Shown here: positions 18,651 to 27,792 of the stretch, one piece after another
How positions within the stretch are numbered: position 1 is the first letter of the stretch
Layout of the letters: each line of letters starts with the position of its first letter
Assembly: GCF_001278055.1 (NCBI RefSeq)
Contig: NZ_CP010802.1
Location: forward strand, 3,162,001-3,226,000
From: Desulfuromonas soudanensis
GTDB lineage: Bacteria; Desulfobacterota; Desulfuromonadia; Desulfuromonadales; WTL
Length of the DNA stretch: 64,000 bases
Direction of reading: 5' to 3'
Notes under the pieces: model-generated
Seen by the model: only the letters and a program-made list of their open reading frames with translations
The model's database searches: none
Told to the model about the DNA's origin: nothing
Made by a program: the position numbers and the translations under genes

Positions 18651-21600
18651 TTAGGGAATGGTGCCGTTGTCGGGTGCCGTACCGCCGGCGGCGCCCCAGG
18701 GGGTCACCAGGTTCCAGCCGGTCCCCATGGCCTGCGGCTGGGCCGGGTCGCTGAGGCGGTGACAGTTCTGTGCCGAAGTGGAATTGGAGAAGGTCGTGTT
18801 GCGGTTCTCCGGACTGACCGCCGTGCCGACACTGCTGTTGACCGTCGGGATGGTGTCGACAGCGGCCTGGGTGTCCCAGGTGTTGTGCTTGGTGTCGAGG
18901 CAGTTGGTGATCATCAGGCGCGGCAACCGCGAGGCATGGGGATTGTGACACTTGGAGCAGGAGAACTTGTGGTACGAAAGGTCGGTGGTGCTCTCGTCCA
19001 CCGTCGCTCCCCAGTTGTAGTAGTTGAACCCGTAGGGTCGGTCATTGAGATTCATCGACGGGCTCAGGTACCAGCCTTCGGTGCCGTTGATGTCGACTGG
19101 GCGCCAGCCGTAGCCGCGGCTGCCGAGCGCATGCAGGTAGGCCATGGTCGGGTTGCCGGCGCCGGCCGTACCACTGAGGATGGGGCTGGCGGTGCGGTCG
19201 CTGTTGCGGAAGATGTTGGCGCCCGGACCGCTGCCTCCGAGAACGGCGTTGGCGTGGCCGTTGCTGCCGATCCAGGCGTTGGCCGCGGTGCCGAACTCGT
19301 TGATGCCGTTGATCTCCGCAGCCGACCAGGTGCCGTCGCCGTTGCCGTGGCAGAATTCGCAGAGCCCTGCCGAGGTGTTGGCCGTCCAGGTACTGGTCGG
19401 ATTGCCGTTGTTCTGGTCGATCTGGTAGCCGCCGAGGACGATGCTGGCGGTACTGCCGCGGGGAACGGCGCCGAAGCGGTTGACTGTCGGGCTGTAGGTG
19501 ATGCTGGCGAGGGGAGCACCGTCCTCCCGGTAGGGGTTCCCCATCCAGGTGCCGCAGAGATAGGGGGGAACGCCGCCGTTGTCGTAAGCTCTGCGGAAGC
19601 CCTGGGCGCCGATGTTGTGGACGTCGTGGCAGTAACTGCAGCGGATGGTGCCGACGGCGTCGACTCCGGCTGCCGAGGCCGCCGGATTGGCGGAGTGGGT
19701 GGACTGGATCGTTCCGGTCTTGTAGCCGAAGAGGGCCGAGCCGCTGGTCCAGGTGGCGCCGACCCAGTTCGGCTGGTTCAGCGTGCCGTGATTGTAGTTG
19801 GGGGCGCCGCCGTTGGTGTCGCTGAGAACGCCCCATTCGCTCGGAGGTCCGGCGCTGCCGGCGTGGCAGTTCCAGCAGATTTCCGCTTCGGTCGTGCCGG
19901 TGGTGGCGCTCCCGCCGAGGGAAATGCCGTTGCCGTGATCGATCCCGTAATTGATGCCGACGGCCGCGTTGTTCGGGACGATCACCGTCCCCGCGTTATG
20001 GGCCGTATGGCACGCCTCGCAGGTCAGGCTGGCGTGGGAGGAGGTATTTTCGATGACAACCGGCGCCCCGCCGACACCGGTATCGTGGCAGGCGGAGCAG
20101 GCTCCGGCGCCCCCGCCGCCGCCGTAGTCGGCCAGGACGACAGGGAGTGCGGAATCGGAGAGCTGATGGGCCGCGTCATTGCCGTGGCAGGCCAGGTCGC
20201 AGCCGAAGTTGGTCTGGTTGTATTGGGTGGCCGAGTTCATGTTGATGCTGCCGGTGTTGTGGTCGGTGGCCACATCGTAGTTGGCGGCCGGGCTGTGAGA
20301 GCCGGTGCCGTCGTCCCTGGTGCCGTGGCAGAGGAGACAGTCGTTGTGGCTGGCCAACAGGGTGGCGCCGAGATTGCCGAAGAGGTGATTGACCGGGGTG
20401 GCGCCTGTCAGGTCGGGATTGCCGTCCGGCGGATAACCGTGACAGGTATCGCAGGCAGCGCTTCCGGAACCGAAGTTGCCGAATTCGACGGTCAGACCCG
20501 AGGCGTTGGGGAGCTGGTGGGTCGGGTCGTTGCCGTGACAGGCATTGTCGCAGCCGAAGTTGGTGGTGTTGTACCCGGCGCCCGTGCCGGTGGGACCGTT
20601 CATTTCGATGAGGCCGTCGAGGTGATCCCCCCCCTGGCTGAGAGCCGGCGTTCCGGAATTGAAGAGCTGGTAATCCGCCGCCTTGCCAGTCAACTGGCCG
20701 GTGCCGTCGTCCCGGGCGCCGTGACAGATGGCGCAATCTTCATGCAGAGGGATGGCGGCCACGTTGCCATGGGCCACGGGGGTCGTCGCGCCGGTGTCGT
20801 CGGCCGCCCCCGTCGGAGGGCTGAGGTGGCACACGGTGCACTGCAGCTGGAACTGAGGAGCGGAGACGTGACAGACGATGCAGGCGGGAGCGGCTCCGCC
20901 GGTCTCCCCGGCACTGACATTGTGGCAGAGGGCGCAGGCCGCAAGGACGTTCCCGGAAGCGAAGTGGGTGCGTCGGGTGCCGGTCTGGTCGAAATGGAAG
21001 GTCCAGCGATCGGCCCCCGTCGGATGGGCGGTCCCCGCCTGGTGGCAGTCCTCGCAGCCATTGAGAAGGTTGCCGATGGGAACGTTGAAGGTCGGGTTGC
21101 TCCCCTGGCCGCCGGCGGTGGCGTGGCAGGTCTGGCAGAAGGCCAGGTCGGCCTTGGCCGCCGGACCGTGCTGAGCCGGGTCGATGAAGGGGACGGCATG
21201 GGGAGCGCCGATGGGGCCGGTGCCGTGACAGGTGTTGGTGAGGCCGTTGGCATTGGTGAAACTGGTGGAGAAACAGCTCGGAGCATTGGGGAAGAGGCCG
21301 GGACCCGGCACCTGGGTATTGTGACAGAGGGCGCAGGACTGGGCGACCGTTTGGGTTGATACGGTGCTGTGAAAACGTACCGCGTTGTCAGCCCGTACCC
21401 AGTTGGTCGGATGGGCGGTCGCATCGGGATGGCAGCTGGAGCAGTTGGCCTGGGCATTGTTGAGGATCGCCGGGTCGGCGACGAACCCGCCGTCGAACTG
21501 GTTGGCCGGCCTTCCGTGGCAGTAGATGCAGTAGTTGCCCATGCTTTCATTGATGCCCCCCTCATCCTTGGCCTTGGCGCCGTGCAGGGCGGGATCGACG

Positions 21601-22088
21601 AAGGGGATCTCATGGGGAGGAAGGGGCCCGGTGGCGTGGCAGCTGTTGGTTATCCCGAGGCCGCTGGTGAAGGTGGCCGAGAAGCAGCTCGGCGCGGTGC
21701 CGCTCCCCCCCTGCAAGGCGGTGCCATGGCAGAGTGCGGTGGCACAGGTGGTCCAGCTGATCCGCTCCGCCGGATCAACGGCATTATGAAAATGCCGGTG
21801 TTCGTTGAAGGCGTCGCCGTTCCACCAGGAAGGATGGAGGGCAAAGGGAGGACCGGAGGCGTGGCAGTCGAAGCAGCTGACCGCCTTGCCGCTCCCCTCG
21901 AAGTTGGCGCCGTGGCAGACCCGGCAGCTGTCGGCAAGCCCGGCGGCCTCCGGATCACTGGAGTGAAGGTCCAGCCAGTTGGCAGGATGGGCGCTGGTGG
22001 TCGTGGGGGCGCCGGTCTTGCTGTCGGAACAGCCGCCGGCCAGAATCGCCAGAAATGCCAGGATTGTCAATCCGAAGAGCCGTTGCAT
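18651..22088 (-). CDS. Large multiheme c-type cytochrome lipoprotein (about 24 candidate heme sites)
   Basis: This 1145-residue outer-surface candidate has a lipoprotein signal peptide with lipobox LAGGC (Cys20). I count 19 CXXCH motifs plus five variants: one CX4CH (CATALCH, about residue 115), two CX3CH (CDNACH, CDLACH) and two CX14CH (Cys135-His151, Cys272-His288). Both CX14CH sites lie in a repeated unit containing PHxxPFxDPAxHG and followed by a CXXCH. A second duplicated unit contains CHGxRDDGTG and NFGCDxACHGND. The CX4CH...CXXCH layout fits the Geobacter family named for that motif. An unpaired CH near the C-terminus (QNCHRLSD) and CLDTKH may be further ligation sites. AAGGAGGG precedes the ATG. 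It follows the 5-heme lipoprotein and a beta-barrel in one operon. Confidence 0.9.
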   Translation of the reverse strand: MQRLFGLTILAFLAILAGGCSDSKTGAPTTTSAHPANWLDLHSSDPEAAGLADSCRVCHGANFEGSGKAVSCFDCHASGPPFALHPSWWNGDAFNEHRHFHNAVDPAERISWTTCATALCHGTALQGGSGTAPSCFSATFTSGLGITNSCHATGPLPPHEIPFVDPALHGAKAKDEGGINESMGNYCIYCHGRPANQFDGGFVADPAILNNAQANCSSCHPDATAHPTNWVRADNAVRFHSTVSTQTVAQSCALCHNTQVPGPGLFPNAPSCFSTSFTNANGLTNTCHGTGPIGAPHAVPFIDPAQHGPAAKADLAFCQTCHATAGGQGSNPTFNVPIGNLLNGCEDCHQAGTAHPTGADRWTFHFDQTGTRRTHFASGNVLAACALCHNVSAGETGGAAPACIVCHVSAPQFQLQCTVCHLSPPTGAADDTGATTPVAHGNVAAIPLHEDCAICHGARDDGTGQLTGKAADYQLFNSGTPALSQGGDHLDGLIEMNGPTGTGAGYNTTNFGCDNACHGNDPTHQLPNASGLTVEFGNFGSGSAACDTCHGYPPDGNPDLTGATPVNHLFGNLGATLLASHNDCLLCHGTRDDGTGSHSPAANYDVATDHNTGSINMNSATQYNQTNFGCDLACHGNDAAHQLSDSALPVVLADYGGGGGAGACSACHDTGVGGAPVVIENTSSHASLTCEACHTAHNAGTVIVPNNAAVGINYGIDHGNGISLGGSATTGTTEAEICWNCHAGSAGPPSEWGVLSDTNGGAPNYNHGTLNQPNWVGATWTSGSALFGYKTGTIQSTHSANPAASAAGVDAVGTIRCSYCHDVHNIGAQGFRRAYDNGGVPPYLCGTWMGNPYREDGAPLASITYSPTVNRFGAVPRGSTASIVLGGYQIDQNNGNPTSTWTANTSAGLCEFCHGNGDGTWSAAEINGINEFGTAANAWIGSNGHANAVLGGSGPGANIFRNSDRTASPILSGTAGAGNPTMAYLHALGSRGYGWRPVDINGTEGWYLSPSMNLNDRPYGFNYYNWGATVDESTTDLSYHKFSCSKCHNPHASRLPRLMITNCLDTKHNTWDTQAAVDTIPTVNSSVGTAVSPENRNTTFSNSTSAQNCHRLSDPAQPQAMGTGWNLVTPWGAAGGTAPDNGTIP

Positions 22089-22114
22089 GGGTCCCTCCTT
22101 GTGGTCAACCGCGC

Positions 22115-22585
22115 CTAGCCGTGACAGGGGATACAGGTCTGGGCGTTTTTGGGATTGCCGTGACAGCGAAAGCAGGAGGTCGGATCGACCCTGCCGTCGA
22201 TGCGATGGCGGCTGAGATAATCCCCGCGATGGGGCATGCGCCGATAGGTCTCCGTCTGATTCTTGATGGAGGGTTTGAGCTCCACGCGGGTGGCATGGCA
22301 GTCGTTGCAGAAGCTGGTCTGATGGCAGAGGCTGCAGACCCTTTCGTTCTGGTAGGCCTGCTGGCGGTGGGTATCGGCAAAGAGTACCGTATGATTGAAC
22401 TGTTCATAGTTCAGGGATTCGCTTTTGGGGTCATGGCACTCGGTGCAGGTAGGACGCTCGCCGGCCGGCAGTTCCTCCGGATGCCTGTCCGGGAGGACCG
22501 AACCGCCATGGAGGGTGGCGCAGGCGGCAAGAAGGGTCAGGGACGCGGCAACCCAGAGGAGAGAAGAACAGGCTTTTTTTATCAT
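22115..22585 (-). CDS. Five-heme c-type cytochrome lipoprotein
   Basis: This 156-residue protein has a lipoprotein signal peptide ending in LLAAC and five CXXCH motifs: CTECH, CSLCH, CNDCH, CFRCH and CIPCH, the last at the extreme C-terminus. The N-terminal HPEELPAGERPTCTECH and NYEQFNHTVLFADTHRQQAY segments resemble small pentaheme lipoproteins of Geobacter conduit operons (for example the Ext clusters), from memory. It lies 26 bases before the large cytochrome and 38 bases after the beta-barrel gene. Probable role: the periplasmic-side or through-barrel electron relay (inference). Confidence 0.85.
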   Translation of the reverse strand: MIKKACSSLLWVAASLTLLAACATLHGGSVLPDRHPEELPAGERPTCTECHDPKSESLNYEQFNHTVLFADTHRQQAYQNERVCSLCHQTSFCNDCHATRVELKPSIKNQTETYRRMPHRGDYLSRHRIDGRVDPTSCFRCHGNPKNAQTCIPCHG

Positions 22586-22623
22586 CGTTTGACTCCTGGG
22601 GTCTGAATGGGCAAGGGGACCTC

Positions 22624-23931
22624 TCAGCTGCCGAAGGCAAAAGTGGCCACCAGCAGGCCGCGCAGGTCTTTATCGAAATATGGATCGACGCTGTAATCGC
22701 CGGAAAGCTTGAGCTCCAGGGCCTCCTTGAGGAACTTGCTTCCCACGCCCAGCGAAAGGAAGAGGGAACTGTCGTCATCGGCATAGATGGCCTGATCGTA
22801 GGCGACATAGACCACATCACCGCTGACGAACGCCCCCGGCAACGGCGGAAGCTGATCCCAGTAGAAGAAACCCCGGGCCAGTATGTATTTGTTTTCGGAG
22901 GCGTCGCCGGACATCACCCCGAGTTCGCCGCCGAGACTCGTCAGGTCCTTGCCGTGCCAGGTCAGCACCCCGGCATAGTACTGGGAGGCATCGCCGCGTT
23001 TGTCGTAATCGTAGAGTTTCACCTTCAGCCCGAGATCCACATCGGCGAATCGATGCAGGACGGCATCGGCGCCGTACACCGAAAGGATCTCCCCTGTTCC
23101 GGTGAGAAAACGGAAGGGGTTGGCGCTCTCCTTGCCGACAGAGAAATAATCCTCGTAGTCAAAGCGCTGGTAGAAGGGGCGGAAATCGAAGCTGCCGACG
23201 GTAAAACGCACGTCGTAGGAATGTTCTCCGAAGCCGTCGGTCTCCAGGTTGTAGACGGTAAAACCGGAGAGGGAGACGCCGGTGGGAAAGAAGAGGGAGA
23301 GATCGAGTCCCAGACGCTGCTCGTCGAGGTCGCTGTCGTTGTTGATCGCCTTGTAGGAGAGCCCCAGTTCATAACGGCCCCCCAGGCGATGGCCGAGGCG
23401 CCCGCCGTAGATGCTGTCGCCGTCGCGGCCGTCGACGGCATCGAGGGACACGGGCTGCCCGGCGTAGGCCGAAAAGGTAAGGTACCTGCCGAGATCCGTG
23501 CCGACGCGCAGTCCGTCGACGGCATCGCTGGCGACCCCTTCGAAGATATACTGGCGTCCCAGGCGCAGGTCGAGATTGCTCACATCGGCGCTGTAGCGGG
23601 CATAGCCGTAGAGAATTTCGCCGGCGTCGGCATCTTCGTAGTAGTCGTTGTCGGCAAAATCGTAACGCCCCCAGCCGTAAAAATGGAAGGAGAGCCCCTT
23701 CTCCTGGAGGCTCCCCACGTCGGCCTGAAGATACTCGTAGGCCGGAATCACCGCCTGATCGGCGCCGCTGGAGGTATCCCTTTCGAAGAACTGGAAGAGG
23801 GTCTGGGAATCGATGCGGTATTCGGCGGCGGCGAGGGGTCCGGGGAGACAGAAAAGGAGAAGGAGAAGAAGGGATCCCCACAGCAGTCTCCGGCCGGACA
23901 GGTACGGCTGCGTATCAGGTCGTTTTTCCAT
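22624..23931 (-). CDS. Outer-membrane beta-barrel, putative porin of an electron conduit
   Basis: This 436-residue protein starts at the ATG at 23931 (AAGGAGG eight bases upstream). A signal peptide ends near LPGPLAAA. The mature chain is a series of alternating-pattern strands rich in Tyr, Asp and Gly (GLSFHFYGWGRYDFADNDYY, YRIDSQTLFQFFERDTSS) and ends in LLVATFAFGS, with a near-terminal aromatic as in barrels. It has no CXXCH. Position as first gene before two lipoprotein cytochromes suggests the barrel that insulates a transmembrane electron path, as in porin-cytochrome and Ext complexes of Geobacter. The specific family was not confirmed. Confidence 0.75.
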   Translation of the reverse strand: MEKRPDTQPYLSGRRLLWGSLLLLLLFCLPGPLAAAEYRIDSQTLFQFFERDTSSGADQAVIPAYEYLQADVGSLQEKGLSFHFYGWGRYDFADNDYYEDADAGEILYGYARYSADVSNLDLRLGRQYIFEGVASDAVDGLRVGTDLGRYLTFSAYAGQPVSLDAVDGRDGDSIYGGRLGHRLGGRYELGLSYKAINNDSDLDEQRLGLDLSLFFPTGVSLSGFTVYNLETDGFGEHSYDVRFTVGSFDFRPFYQRFDYEDYFSVGKESANPFRFLTGTGEILSVYGADAVLHRFADVDLGLKVKLYDYDKRGDASQYYAGVLTWHGKDLTSLGGELGVMSGDASENKYILARGFFYWDQLPPLPGAFVSGDVVYVAYDQAIYADDDSSLFLSLGVGSKFLKEALELKLSGDYSVDPYFDKDLRGLLVATFAFGS

Positions 23932-24023
23932 CGATTCCTCCTTGCGGCTAGCCTGGGCAGGGAAACGGATCGTCATTTGCGCCCGGTCCCGAATCAATCA
24001 GGGCTCCAGGACGAATAGTTTTC

Positions 24024-24051
24024 ACAATAGCAACAAAAAGTGTTTTGGCAA
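24024..24051 (-). promoter_or_regulatory. Candidate promoter of the conduit operon
   Basis: Minus-strand TTGCCA (24051-24046), 16 bases, TATTGT (24029-24024), about 90 bases upstream of the barrel start. Confidence 0.4.
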
Positions 24052-24144
24052 GAGGGGGAGGATTTTGTTAGCGAAGGAAAGCGCCTGGCCGTCTGAAGGG
24101 GAGGGAGCAGACAGAGGGGCTTGAAATTATTCTATAAAACAGCA

Positions 24145-24168
24145 AAGGCAGGGCCGAAGCCCTGCCTT
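24145..24168 (-). terminator. Hairpin terminator after the secreted lipoprotein gene
   Basis: A perfect 10-bp stem (24145-24154 with 24159-24168) with a TTCG-type loop is followed on the minus strand by TTTGCTGTTTT. It ends the 24197 gene and insulates the conduit operon promoter. Confidence 0.75.
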
Positions 24169-24196
24169 GACAAGATGAAATATTTTTTCCCTGAAA

Positions 24197-25645
24197 CTAG
24201 AAATTGACCACGGCTTCGATCTGTTCCTGGGTCATCCCCTCCTGATACTGGGGGTCGGTACCGTACCCACTGAGGATCTTCATGTTTTCGGCATCGATTT
24301 CAACAGGGCGGGTCGATGCGGTGACGCTGGAAATCTCGCCGGTATCGATGCCGTTCATGACCACGAAGTTGACCAGGGCCCTGCGGCCGAGGGCGGGGAC
24401 GGTGAGGTTGTACGTGACCGTGATCAGATCGTCACCATCGGCGAGTCCTATCGCGGAAGGAGCGTCAAAGAGTACCGCTTCCGCGCGGCCGAAGACCAGG
24501 CCGAGGTCGCGGTCCCGGTCGCCGGCCAGATTATCCCAGGAGGAGAGGGCCCCGGTCGTTCCCGGGGTGTAGGCGATCATTCCGGTGCCGGCGCCGGGAG
24601 TCCCATTATCGTGACCGAGGTCGGTGGTGTAGGTTACGGACACGGTGATCGGAGTTACCCCCGGGTTTTCGAAGACATCGACCCAGCGCCCCCAGAGACG
24701 ATTGGGGACGGTGTAGAAAGAGCGGGTCACATTCAGACCTTCCAGTGTACGGACGCCGGAAGTGACGTTCTGCAGCTCCTGCGGGGCATTGGTCGTCCAG
24801 CCGCTGAGATCGCCCGTTTCGAAATCGCCGTTGACCAGCAGATTTGCGCCGCCGTTGCTGGTGAGGGAGACATCGTCGACCGTTGCATAGCCGATGAGGT
24901 TGGTGCCCCGGGTTTCGAAGGAGAGGATGATGATCTGACCGGCGTAGGCACTGAGATCGGCCGTATGGTTGGGAGCGGAAGAAGGATTAAAGGTTGTCGA
25001 GGTGGCATAAAGGAGAGGTGTGTCAAGGACCAACCCCGTTGAGGCGTCACGGACGACCACCTGATAATAGGGGACATTGGAAGGGTCGGCGATATCACCC
25101 GAATCGGCGAACACCTGGTCGTTCCAGGTCAGGATCAGGGTTCCCGAAACATTTCTCAGATCGATGGTCCGCTGCAGGCGCGAATCCGAGGTTCCGGCCA
25201 GCCATGCCGAATAGAGGCCACTCAGAGAAGGGAAGTCCGGGGAGGATTCGGCCACCGCGGCCACCTTGACGCCATTGGCTGTCGAGAGGTAGGGGGTTAG
25301 AAAGGCGAGTTCGCTGTAGAGCTGGTTTCCGGGAAAAGGCGCACCGTCGATCGCCAACTGCAGGGCGCCATCGAACTGATCGTCCCCTCCATCACCGAGG
25401 GAAAAGTCGGTGCCGAGGTCCCAGTAGTTGGCCTGTCCGGGAAAGGGCGGAATGGCGAAATCTAAATCCATCGCCTCGATCGTCTGGTTGAAGGCGGTCA
25501 CGCCGTTGCTGTCGGGAACCACCTCCCCGAGGATCGGCGAGGTCGGGGGCGGCACAACTCCATCGTTGCCACCGCCGCCGCAGCCGGCGAAGGTCAAAGC
25601 AAGGGTCAGGACGGCAATACTCCACAAGATTCTATAAACCTTCAT
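24197..25645 (-). CDS. Secreted lipoprotein with a carbohydrate-binding-like jelly-roll domain, function unknown
   Basis: This 482-residue protein starts at the ATG at 25645. Its lipoprotein signal peptide (LWSIAVLTLALTFAGCGGGG) is followed by a Pro-rich spacer. The chain is beta-rich; ANLLVNGDFETGDLSGWTT at about residue 265 is the classic start of CBM-like or choice-of-anchor jelly-roll domains, and TADLSAYAGQIIILSFETRG just before it completes that pattern. The C-terminus (DAENMKILSGYGTDPQYQEGMTQEQIEAVVNF) is more polar. No catalytic motif is visible. It is probably a surface adhesin or matrix lipoprotein. It has its own terminator and is probably not part of the cytochrome operon. Confidence 0.7.
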   Translation of the reverse strand: MKVYRILWSIAVLTLALTFAGCGGGGNDGVVPPPTSPILGEVVPDSNGVTAFNQTIEAMDLDFAIPPFPGQANYWDLGTDFSLGDGGDDQFDGALQLAIDGAPFPGNQLYSELAFLTPYLSTANGVKVAAVAESSPDFPSLSGLYSAWLAGTSDSRLQRTIDLRNVSGTLILTWNDQVFADSGDIADPSNVPYYQVVVRDASTGLVLDTPLLYATSTTFNPSSAPNHTADLSAYAGQIIILSFETRGTNLIGYATVDDVSLTSNGGANLLVNGDFETGDLSGWTTNAPQELQNVTSGVRTLEGLNVTRSFYTVPNRLWGRWVDVFENPGVTPITVSVTYTTDLGHDNGTPGAGTGMIAYTPGTTGALSSWDNLAGDRDRDLGLVFGRAEAVLFDAPSAIGLADGDDLITVTYNLTVPALGRRALVNFVVMNGIDTGEISSVTASTRPVEIDAENMKILSGYGTDPQYQEGMTQEQIEAVVNF

Positions 25646-25789
25646 TCTCACACAACTCCTCTCCAGGGTTGATATCCACCGGGTGCCCCGAATGACCGCG
25701 GAGTCATCCCGCGTCCGGGTACTTAACAGGGACATATTAAACCATTCCACCCTTCCCTGTCACCACCCAAGACGATGCGGCACCGTTCC

Positions 25790-27514
25790 TCACCCGCAGA
25801 CCCCGCAGCGCCGGCAACTCGGGGTGCAGCGCGGCGTGAAGACCCCCTCGATGCCGCGCCGGTATTCCCGCCACAGATAGTCCCGTTCGACGCCGCTGTC
25901 GAGGACCTCCCAGGGGAAGAGTTCATCTTCGCCGCGCTGGCGATGGACGTAGAAGGACGGGTCGAGACCGACGGCGCGGCAGGCGGCGTTGAGGTTCTTG
26001 CCGGCGGCCAGATGGGGGAGGGTCTCTCCGATACGGCGGTCCCCCCTGGAGAGGAAGGCCTGCAGTGTGGCGCTGCGCAGAGACTCGAAAAAGACCGTCG
26101 TATTGGGGAGGCGGGCGATGACGGAGCGGATGCGGCGGACCTTCTTCTCGAGGCTGCTCCCCTTCTCCATCGGCGCCCATTGAAAGGGGGTGAAGGGTTT
26201 GGGAATGAAGGGGTTGACCGAAAGGGTGATGTTGCCGAGGTGCCCGGCCTTCTTGCCGTGGGCGATCCAGCGCTCGCGGATGGCGACGGTGAGTTCGAGC
26301 ATCTCCTCGATGTCGGCCATTTCTTCGGTCGGAAGTCCGATGAGGAAATAGAGCTTGAGGTTGGGAATCCCCCCTCCGGCGAGGAGATCGACGGCGTGGA
26401 GGATCTGCTCTTCGTCGAGCCCCTTGTTGATCAGGTCGCGCATCCTCTGGCTGCCGGCCTCCGGAGCCAGGGCGACGGTGCGGTGGCCGGAGGCGTGCAG
26501 CGCCGCCACCTCGGCTTCACCCAGGGAGTCGATGCGCAGACTGGCGACAGAAATTTTTCCCTCGCGCGCAAGGATCGCGGCGCTGATCTCCTCGAACTGG
26601 GAGTGATCGGCGACGGCGGCGCTGACCAGGCCGACCTTGCCGCGCTCGCAGAGTCCGGCCTCGATCTGCGGCAGAAGATTGGCGAGGCTGCGCTCCCGCG
26701 GAGGCAGATAGAGATAGCCGGCGGCGCAGAACCGGCACCCCCGGGAACATCCCCGGGAGATCTCGGTGAGGGCCATGTCGGAGAATTCGGTGTCGGGGGT
26801 GAGGATAAAGGAGCGGCTTTGTGTCCCGTCGAGATCGGCCATCCACTGGCGGGGGACCCGCGGGGGCGCCCCTCCTTCGGGGCGGATGGAGGCCAGGGTC
26901 CCGTCGGCATGGTAGTCGACCTGGTAGAGGGACGGAACATAGACCCCGGGGACTGCGGCCAGGCGGCGAAGGAGGTCGGCGCGGGTCGGTTCCCCGGCGA
27001 CGAGGGCTTCGAGGAGGGGGGGGAGGATGACTTCGCCTTCGCCGACGGCAAAGAGGTCCATGATCCCGGCCAGCGGTTCGGGGTTGAGAAAGGCGCAGAT
27101 ACCGCCGCAGAGAATCAGGGGATGACTCTCCTTGCGCTCGGCGGCAAAGAGGGGGATGCGCCCGAGTTCGAAGAGGGTCGGCAGGTGGAGATAATCGTTT
27201 TCAAAGGGGATCGAAAAGGCGACGACGTCAAAGTCGGCGAGAAACTGTCCCGACTCGAGGGAGAAGAGGGGATAACCGCTTTTAATGTGCTCGGCGAGGT
27301 CTTCGGGATCGGGGAGGAAAAAACGCTCGCAGAGGGCGTCGTCCCGGAGGTTGATCCAATGGTGAACGGAGAGGAAGCCGAGGTTGCTCATGGCCTGGTG
27401 ATAGGTGTTGGGATAGACCAGGGCGATCCGCAGGCGGCCCCCCCAGGGTTTGGCCTCGCCGCCGCATTCGGCCTGCAGGCGCGCCCGCGCCTTGTCGATG
27501 AGTTTTCGTGACAT
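25790..27514 (-). CDS. Radical SAM protein of the B12-binding/YgiQ-like class (TIGR03960-type)
   Basis: About 574 residues from the ATG at 27514. The N-terminal half has a Rossmann-like (B12-binding-type) region (RIALVYPNTYHQAMSNLGFLS). The radical SAM cluster motif is CSRGCRFCAAG near residue 255 (C-x3-C-x2-C), followed by YLYLPPRERS. NLKLYFLIGLPTEEMADIEEM is the usual downstream segment of the family. The C-terminus ends in CTPSCRRCGVCG, four closely spaced cysteines that could bind another iron-sulfur cluster. Related proteins are often fused to, or followed by, a DUF2344 domain; none is present here. Function is unassigned. It lies downstream of ftsZ beyond a terminator. Confidence 0.8.
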   Translation of the reverse strand: MSRKLIDKARARLQAECGGEAKPWGGRLRIALVYPNTYHQAMSNLGFLSVHHWINLRDDALCERFFLPDPEDLAEHIKSGYPLFSLESGQFLADFDVVAFSIPFENDYLHLPTLFELGRIPLFAAERKESHPLILCGGICAFLNPEPLAGIMDLFAVGEGEVILPPLLEALVAGEPTRADLLRRLAAVPGVYVPSLYQVDYHADGTLASIRPEGGAPPRVPRQWMADLDGTQSRSFILTPDTEFSDMALTEISRGCSRGCRFCAAGYLYLPPRERSLANLLPQIEAGLCERGKVGLVSAAVADHSQFEEISAAILAREGKISVASLRIDSLGEAEVAALHASGHRTVALAPEAGSQRMRDLINKGLDEEQILHAVDLLAGGGIPNLKLYFLIGLPTEEMADIEEMLELTVAIRERWIAHGKKAGHLGNITLSVNPFIPKPFTPFQWAPMEKGSSLEKKVRRIRSVIARLPNTTVFFESLRSATLQAFLSRGDRRIGETLPHLAAGKNLNAACRAVGLDPSFYVHRQRGEDELFPWEVLDSGVERDYLWREYRRGIEGVFTPRCTPSCRRCGVCG

Positions 27515-27592
27515 GTCTGATCGGCCCGTCCTGCAGTGTTCGGGGTGCATCCCCGAGCGGTGATCTTACCCGATCTGCGCCCTGCAGGAAAG

Positions 27593-27619
27593 AAAAAGGG
27601 GACCGCGGCTGCGGTCCCC
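27593..27619 (-). terminator. Terminator of the dcw cluster after ftsZ
   Basis: The perfect 9-bp stem GGGGACCGC (27598-27606) / GCGGTCCCC (27611-27619) is followed on the minus strand by five U residues. The 170 bases between it and the ftsZ stop hold no gene I can support. Confidence 0.85.
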
Positions 27620-27792
27620 GATGACGAGGGAGTCGTCTTGAATAAATGTCCTCACAAATTTCCACTGCGAACCAGGCGGAGACCGGCACAGGGGAGAAAG
27701 GTTGCAATTGTCCTACACCGCTTGCGCGGAGGGAGAATCCGTTTGTAGAAAACCGAACCCGGAGAGCCTTCGGCCCGCCGAAACTTCTTCTT

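Noticed and set aside
18576-21359. 927-residue plus-strand ORF
   Set aside because: Antisense to the multiheme cytochrome; repeated GAVVVGG-type composition reflects the complement of the heme-protein codons.
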